Below are positions 59,638 through 64,000 of a DNA stretch of 64,000 nt, one piece after another. The translations under genes were made by a program, and so were the position numbers. A model generated the notes under the pieces. The model did no database searches and was not told the DNA's origin. It was given only the letters and a program-made list of their open reading frames with translations. Each line of letters starts with the position of its first letter. Position 1 is the stretch's first letter. Source of the DNA: Betaproteobacteria bacterium (GTDB taxonomy: Bacteria; Pseudomonadota; Gammaproteobacteria; Burkholderiales; SG8-39); NCBI GenBank assembly GCA_009693435.1, contig SHXF01000001.1, forward strand, positions 1-64,000, given 5' to 3'.

Positions 59638-60833
59638 ATCCAATTCAGCGTATTGCCATACTCGGGGCTACGGGGTCCGTAGGCCGAAGCACGCTCGATG
59701 TGGTTGCGCGTCATCCGGATCGTTTTCGAGTCGCCGTACTCACTGCGCACCGACAGGTCGATGAACTTCTCGAACTTTGCCGGTTGCATCGGCCCGGACT
59801 TGCGTGCATGGCCGATCCAGACAGCGCCCGGCAACTACGCGATAAAATCGGCCACGAGGGACTGCGCACCATCGTACTGGAAGGTGAGCATGGGCTTGTG
59901 GAGGCAGCTTCTGCAGCGGATGTGGATGTGGTCATGGCTGCGATAGTCGGAGCAGCGGGGCTGCGCGCCACCCTGGCGGCTGCTAGGGCAGGAAAAAAAC
60001 TGCTTCTTGCGAACAAGGAAGCGCTGGTGATGGCTGGACCGGTCTTCATGCAAACCGTACGGCGCCACGGAGCGACGCTGTTGCCGATTGACAGTGAACA
60101 CAATGCCGTATTTCAATGTCTTCCCCCTTTCGCCGCAGGTGATTTCGAATCTAAGGGAATTCGACGAATTTTGCTTACGGGTTCAGGTGGTCCGTTTCGC
60201 ACACGTCCGCGGTCAGAACTGAAGTGTGTCACCCCGGAAGAAGCGGTGGCTCATCCAAACTGGACCATGGGCCCTAAAATATCAGTCGATTCGGCCACGA
60301 TGATGAACAAAGGTCTGGAGATCATCGAAGCACACTGGTTATTCGGCGCTCGCCCCGAGCAGATTCAGGTTGTCATACATCCACAGAGCGTGATTCACTC
60401 GATGGTTGAATATGCAGACGGATCCGTCATTGCCCAACTAGGCAATCCGGACATGCGAACACCCATCGCCCAGGCTCTCGCCTTCCCTGACCGGATAGAG
60501 GCCGGCGTTTCTTCTCTCGATCTAATGAAAATAGGGACACTCAGTTTCGAGGAACCAGATTCGGAACGCTTCCCAGCGCTGAGGTTGTCCTACCAGGCGT
60601 TGAAGGAGGGGGGGACGGCTCCGGCAATCCTGAATGCGGCAAACGAAGTGGCGGTTTCGGCATTCCTGGACAGGAAACTGCAGTTTCTCGCTCTCACCAG
60701 CATTATCGAAGAGACACTGCAATCGGTGCCTTCCGGACCAATGCATTCGCTTGATGACGTACTCGAAGCGGATCGTCGAGCCCGCAGATTCGCTGAAGGA
60801 ATCGTCATCGGCAATCGCGCCAACGCAGCATGA
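59634..60833 (+). CDS. dxr: 1-deoxy-D-xylulose 5-phosphate reductoisomerase
   Basis: 399 residues. NADPH motif GATGSVGRS at the start, metal-binding PIDSEHNA and the substrate segment [28 protein letters not shown]. Committed step of the MEP isoprenoid pathway, feeding uppS. Overlaps the neighbouring genes on both sides. Confidence 0.97.
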   Translation: MNPIQRIAILGATGSVGRSTLDVVARHPDRFRVAVLTAHRQVDELLELCRLHRPGLACMADPDSARQLRDKIGHEGLRTIVLEGEHGLVEAASAADVDVVMAAIVGAAGLRATLAAARAGKKLLLANKEALVMAGPVFMQTVRRHGATLLPIDSEHNAVFQCLPPFAAGDFESKGIRRILLTGSGGPFRTRPRSELKCVTPEEAVAHPNWTMGPKISVDSATMMNKGLEIIEAHWLFGARPEQIQVVIHPQSVIHSMVEYADGSVIAQLGNPDMRTPIAQALAFPDRIEAGVSSLDLMKIGTLSFEEPDSERFPALRLSYQALKEGGTAPAILNAANEVAVSAFLDRKLQFLALTSIIEETLQSVPSGPMHSLDDVLEADRRARRFAEGIVIGNRANAA

Positions 60834-62194
60834 ATATAATCGTCACCATTCTGGCTTTTCTTGTCGCCCTGGGTGTCTTGATCGTTATCCATGAATTCGG
60901 GCATTACATGATTGCGCGGATTTGTGGTGTAAAAGTGTTGCGTTTTTCCATGGGATTTGGAAAACCAATATGGAAACGGCGCATTGGGGTAGACGGTACC
61001 GAATGGGTAGTCTCTGCCTTGCCGCTCGGCGGTTACGTAAAAATGCTGGACGAGCGGGAAGGGCCGGTCCCGCCGGGCGAACTTCATCGAGCCTTTAATC
61101 GGCAAAGTGTATGGCGGCGTTTCGCAATTGTGGCAGCAGGCCCGATTGCCAATTTTCTTCTGGCGATAGGTTTGTACTGGTTATTGTTCATGAGCGGTAT
61201 CCAGGAGGCCAAACCGATCGTTTCCGAACCCGAACCTGAGACTATCGCGGCCGCGGCCGGATTGCGGCGGGGTGAAACGATACTCCGGATCGCGGGACAA
61301 ACTGTTGCAAGCTGGCAGGAAGTCCGCTGGAGGTTGATTCAGGTCGCTGTAGATCACGAACAGGTAACAATAGAGGTGATCAACCGCAGGCAGGAACTGA
61401 CCTTTCGCACGCTCGATTTCAGGCAGTTTGACAGCACCAATCTGGAGGGAGACCCGTTGCTGAAGTTGGGGCTTCGGCTATACAGGCCTGACGTGGAACC
61501 TGTGATCGGGAAACTGGTGTCGGACGGCGTGGGCGAAAAAGCGGGGTTGCGAGTCAAGGATCGGATAGTCGCGGTTGAGGACCAAGTTATAGGTGTCTGG
61601 GATGATTTCGTGCAGTCAGTCCGAGCGCGGCCAGATGGGCAGCTGAATCTCACCTTGCTCCGGGACGGCGCCGAAGTCGCGTTGACGCTGCGTCCGGAGG
61701 CATTTGAGCAGAACGGCAAACGCATCGGAAGAATCGGCGCTGCCCCTTATCTTGACCAGAGCGCAGTGCAGGATCTCGTCGTTATGGTGCGCTATGGACC
61801 GGTTAAAGCGCTCCAAATGGCCCTCACACGCACATGGGAGACATCAGTATTCAGTCTGAAGATGCTTGGGAAGATGCTCGTCGGGGAAATTTCCTGGAGA
61901 AATTTGAGTGGGCCGGTGACCATCGCGGACTACGCAGGACAGTCTGCGCAACTCGGTCTTGGACCTTACCTGGCGTTTCTTGCCCTCATCAGCATCAGTC
62001 TCGGTGTACTCAACCTGCTGCCCGTTCCGATATTGGACGGAGGGCACTTGATGTATTATGTCGTTGAAATTGCCAAAGGTAGTCCGGTACCGGAGCGTGT
62101 GATGGAGTTCGGTCAGCGCCTCGGGTTGTCGCTATTGCTGGTTCTGATGGTGTTTGCCTTCTATAACGATATAAACCGTCTACTTTCCGGCTAA
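60830..62194 (+). CDS. rseP: RIP zinc metalloprotease RseP
   Basis: 454 residues. Zinc motif HEFGHY (His21, His25) in the first span, two PDZ domains about 120-300, third ligand in [11 protein letters not shown], four spans in all. Site-2 protease of the envelope stress pathway. Stop TAA overlaps the bamA ATG by one base. Confidence 0.96.
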   Translation: MNIIVTILAFLVALGVLIVIHEFGHYMIARICGVKVLRFSMGFGKPIWKRRIGVDGTEWVVSALPLGGYVKMLDEREGPVPPGELHRAFNRQSVWRRFAIVAAGPIANFLLAIGLYWLLFMSGIQEAKPIVSEPEPETIAAAAGLRRGETILRIAGQTVASWQEVRWRLIQVAVDHEQVTIEVINRRQELTFRTLDFRQFDSTNLEGDPLLKLGLRLYRPDVEPVIGKLVSDGVGEKAGLRVKDRIVAVEDQVIGVWDDFVQSVRARPDGQLNLTLLRDGAEVALTLRPEAFEQNGKRIGRIGAAPYLDQSAVQDLVVMVRYGPVKALQMALTRTWETSVFSLKMLGKMLVGEISWRNLSGPVTIADYAGQSAQLGLGPYLAFLALISISLGVLNLLPVPILDGGHLMYYVVEIAKGSPVPERVMEFGQRLGLSLLLVLMVFAFYNDINRLLSG

Positions 62195-64000
62195 TGAAAA
62201 TTTCCCCTTTTCTGCGCCTGCTTCTGTGCGCATCTTTTTTGATACTGTTCGCCAGGTCGGCTGCGGCATTTGATCCATTTGTCGTCCGCGACATACGGGT
62301 CGAAGGCATACAGCGCATCGAGGCCGGGACCGTATTCAGCTACCTTCCCGTCAAAGTCGGTGAAACGATGAGCGACGAGAAGGCATCCGCCGCAATCCGC
62401 GCTCTCTTTGGTACCGGGTTCTTTCGGGACGTTCGGATCGAAGTGGAGCGTGACGTGCTGATTGTGGTGGTCGAAGAGCGGCCCGCGATTGCATCGATCG
62501 ATTTTGTCGGAATGAAGGAATTCGAGAAGGATCCGGTAAAGAAAGCATTGCGTGAAACGGGACTTCAGGAGGGACGGATTTTTGATCGCGCACTCCTTGA
62601 CAGAGGCGAACAGGAAATCAAGCGCCAATACCTCAGCAGGGGAAAGTACGGAGTACAGATCACAACTACCGTAACTCCTCTTGAACGAAACCGGGTCGCA
62701 ATCAATTTCAATGTGGAAGAAGGCGAAGTGGCCCGCATCAAGTCCATTAATGTCGTTGGTAATCAAGCCTTCCGAGAGAAAGATCTCCTGGATCTGTTTG
62801 TCCTGCGCACGCCCGGGTGGCTAACCTGGTACACCAAGAATGACCAGTATTCACGTCAGAAGTTGCAGGGCGATATCGAATCGCTTCGCTCTTATTATCA
62901 GAACCGCGGCTACCTGGATTTCAGCATCGAATCGACCCAGGTTTCGATCACACCGGATCGACAGGACATCTACATCACGATCAACATCTCGGAAGGCGAG
63001 AAATATACCGTAACCGACGTCAAGTTGGACGGTGAACTCATTGTTCCTGAAGAAGAACTGCGCAGACTCGTCACGCTAAAGCCGGGGGAAGTGTTCTCTA
63101 GGGAAAAACTCACCGAATCAACCAAGAAAATTACCGATCGTCTTGGCAATGATGGTTACGCCTTCGCCAACGCCAACGCCGTCCCGGAACTCGACAAGGA
63201 CAAGCGAACGGTGGGATTCACGATTCTCGTGGATCCAGGCCGCAGGGTGTACGTACGTCGCATCAATATCGTCGGCAACACCAGGACCCGCGACGAAGTC
63301 GCGCGCAGGGAATTGCGCCAGCTCGAAGGCGCATTCTACGATGCGCAGAAACTGACTTTGTCGAAGCAGCGAATCGACAAGACGCTGTATTTCTCTGAGG
63401 TCGAGATAGAGACGCCACCGGTTGCCGGCTCCACAGATCAGGTTGATGTAACCATCAAGGTCAAGGAAAAGCCCACGGGCTCCCTGATTCTTGGACTCGG
63501 GTTTTCCAACGCGGAACGTATCGTCGTCCAGGGCGGCGTGCAGCAGGCTAATTTTGCCGGCAGCGGAAAGACGATCGGTGCCCAGGTCCAGTCCGGAAAG
63601 ATCAATCGCACATACTCCGGTTCCTACACAGATCCCTATTACACCGTGGACGGTGTAAGCCGCGGATTCGACATTTATAGTCGCCGCACTGATGCAAGCT
63701 CGCTCAATCTGGGCAATTACAGGACTTCAACCGTAGGTGGTGGCGTCAGATTCGGGATTCCTTTTACCGAGATTGATGGCGTATCCTTCGGGCTCTCGGC
63801 TGAGAATACGAAATTGGACACTTTCGTGGACTCGCCTGCGCGGTACCAGACATTCCAGAGATTGTTCGGCAATCAGTACGCCATTCTCGTGGGGTCAGGC
63901 GGTTGGGCACGCGATTCGCGTGACAGCGCGCTTTGGCCTACACAGGGGAGAGTGCAGCGGGCCTCAGCTGAAACATCGCTCGGTAATCTTAAATACTACA
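62194..64000 (+). CDS. bamA: Outer membrane assembly factor BamA, N-terminal part (cut by window end)
   Basis: About 602 residues are visible. Signal peptide [16 protein letters not shown] ending ARSAAAF, then five POTRA domains (about 24-420; starts near FVVRDIRVEGIQR, ASIDFVGMKE, ARIKSINVVGNQAF, YTVTDVKLDG, VYVRRINIVGNTR), then the first strands of the Omp85 barrel with SGKINRTYSGSYTDPYYTVDGVSRG. Essential for beta-barrel insertion. Open to the last base; no stop is reached. Confidence 0.97.
   Translation, partial: MKISPFLRLLLCASFLILFARSAAAFDPFVVRDIRVEGIQRIEAGTVFSYLPVKVGETMSDEKASAAIRALFGTGFFRDVRIEVERDVLIVVVEERPAIASIDFVGMKEFEKDPVKKALRETGLQEGRIFDRALLDRGEQEIKRQYLSRGKYGVQITTTVTPLERNRVAINFNVEEGEVARIKSINVVGNQAFREKDLLDLFVLRTPGWLTWYTKNDQYSRQKLQGDIESLRSYYQNRGYLDFSIESTQVSITPDRQDIYITINISEGEKYTVTDVKLDGELIVPEEELRRLVTLKPGEVFSREKLTESTKKITDRLGNDGYAFANANAVPELDKDKRTVGFTILVDPGRRVYVRRINIVGNTRTRDEVARRELRQLEGAFYDAQKLTLSKQRIDKTLYFSEVEIETPPVAGSTDQVDVTIKVKEKPTGSLILGLGFSNAERIVVQGGVQQANFAGSGKTIGAQVQSGKINRTYSGSYTDPYYTVDGVSRGFDIYSRRTDASSLNLGNYRTSTVGGGVRFGIPFTEIDGVSFGLSAENTKLDTFVDSPARYQTFQRLFGNQYAILVGSGGWARDSRDSALWPTQGRVQRASAETSLGNLKYY

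Overview
The window looks like a betaproteobacterial chromosome. Evidence is the conserved blocks trpS-scpA-scpB-rluB, rimP-nusA-infB-rbfA-truB-rpsO-pnp, dapC-dapD-pilU-(arsC-like)-dapE-prmB, smc-zipA-ligA, glnD-map and rpsB-tsf-pyrH-frr-uppS-cdsA-dxr-rseP-bamA, together with a tRNA Pro-Arg-His cluster. I cannot name the genus from sequence alone.

Bases 1 to about 8,000 are accessory and scarred. They hold a Toprim/DUF3987 primase-helicase gene of phage or integrative-element type with two small followers. After these come two copies of a 92-bp direct repeat (3260-3351 and 7142-7233, one mismatch). Between the copies lie a truncated DUF429-like gene, an orphan membrane protein, remnants of a TctC binding protein and an SDR dehydrogenase, and an intact lipoprotein that joins six Sel1 repeats to a trypsin-like protease. 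No integrase or transposase is visible.

From 8 to 23.9 kb the genes are chromosomal but variable: a DUF1178 protein; a 1198-residue fused flavo-iron-sulfur oxidoreductase with a 7Fe ferredoxin gene upstream on the same strand; a LivF remnant; a four-gene ABC exporter set (ATPase, permease, GldG-like, DUF4340); a thiolase and a hydroxyacyl-CoA-type SDR; a gamma carbonic anhydrase; an alpha/beta hydrolase; a PHP phosphatase; a YciO-type protein; and an M50 protease.

From 23.9 to 36 kb lie trpS, the condensin partners scpA/scpB, rluB and the translation/transcription operon rimP-nusA-infB-rbfA-truB, then rpsO and pnp with clear intrinsic terminators, and three tRNA genes. A minus-strand block at 36.3-41.6 kb carries prmB, a decayed dapE remnant, an arsC-like gene, pilU, dapD, dapC and queF. 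Divergent from it are smc-zipA-ligA-galU, then hpt-mtnP-def. Minus-strand glnD and map follow, and the window ends in the rpsB-to-bamA operon, with bamA cut by the window edge.

The most notable points are: (i) a single polypeptide carrying, from its motifs, the cofactor set of the two-subunit NfnAB electron-bifurcating transhydrogenase, next to a ferredoxin gene; (ii) loss of dapE in situ within an otherwise intact lysine-pathway locus; (iii) the Sel1-protease lipoprotein with near-identical tandem 108-bp units; (iv) the 92-bp direct repeats that frame the scarred segment.
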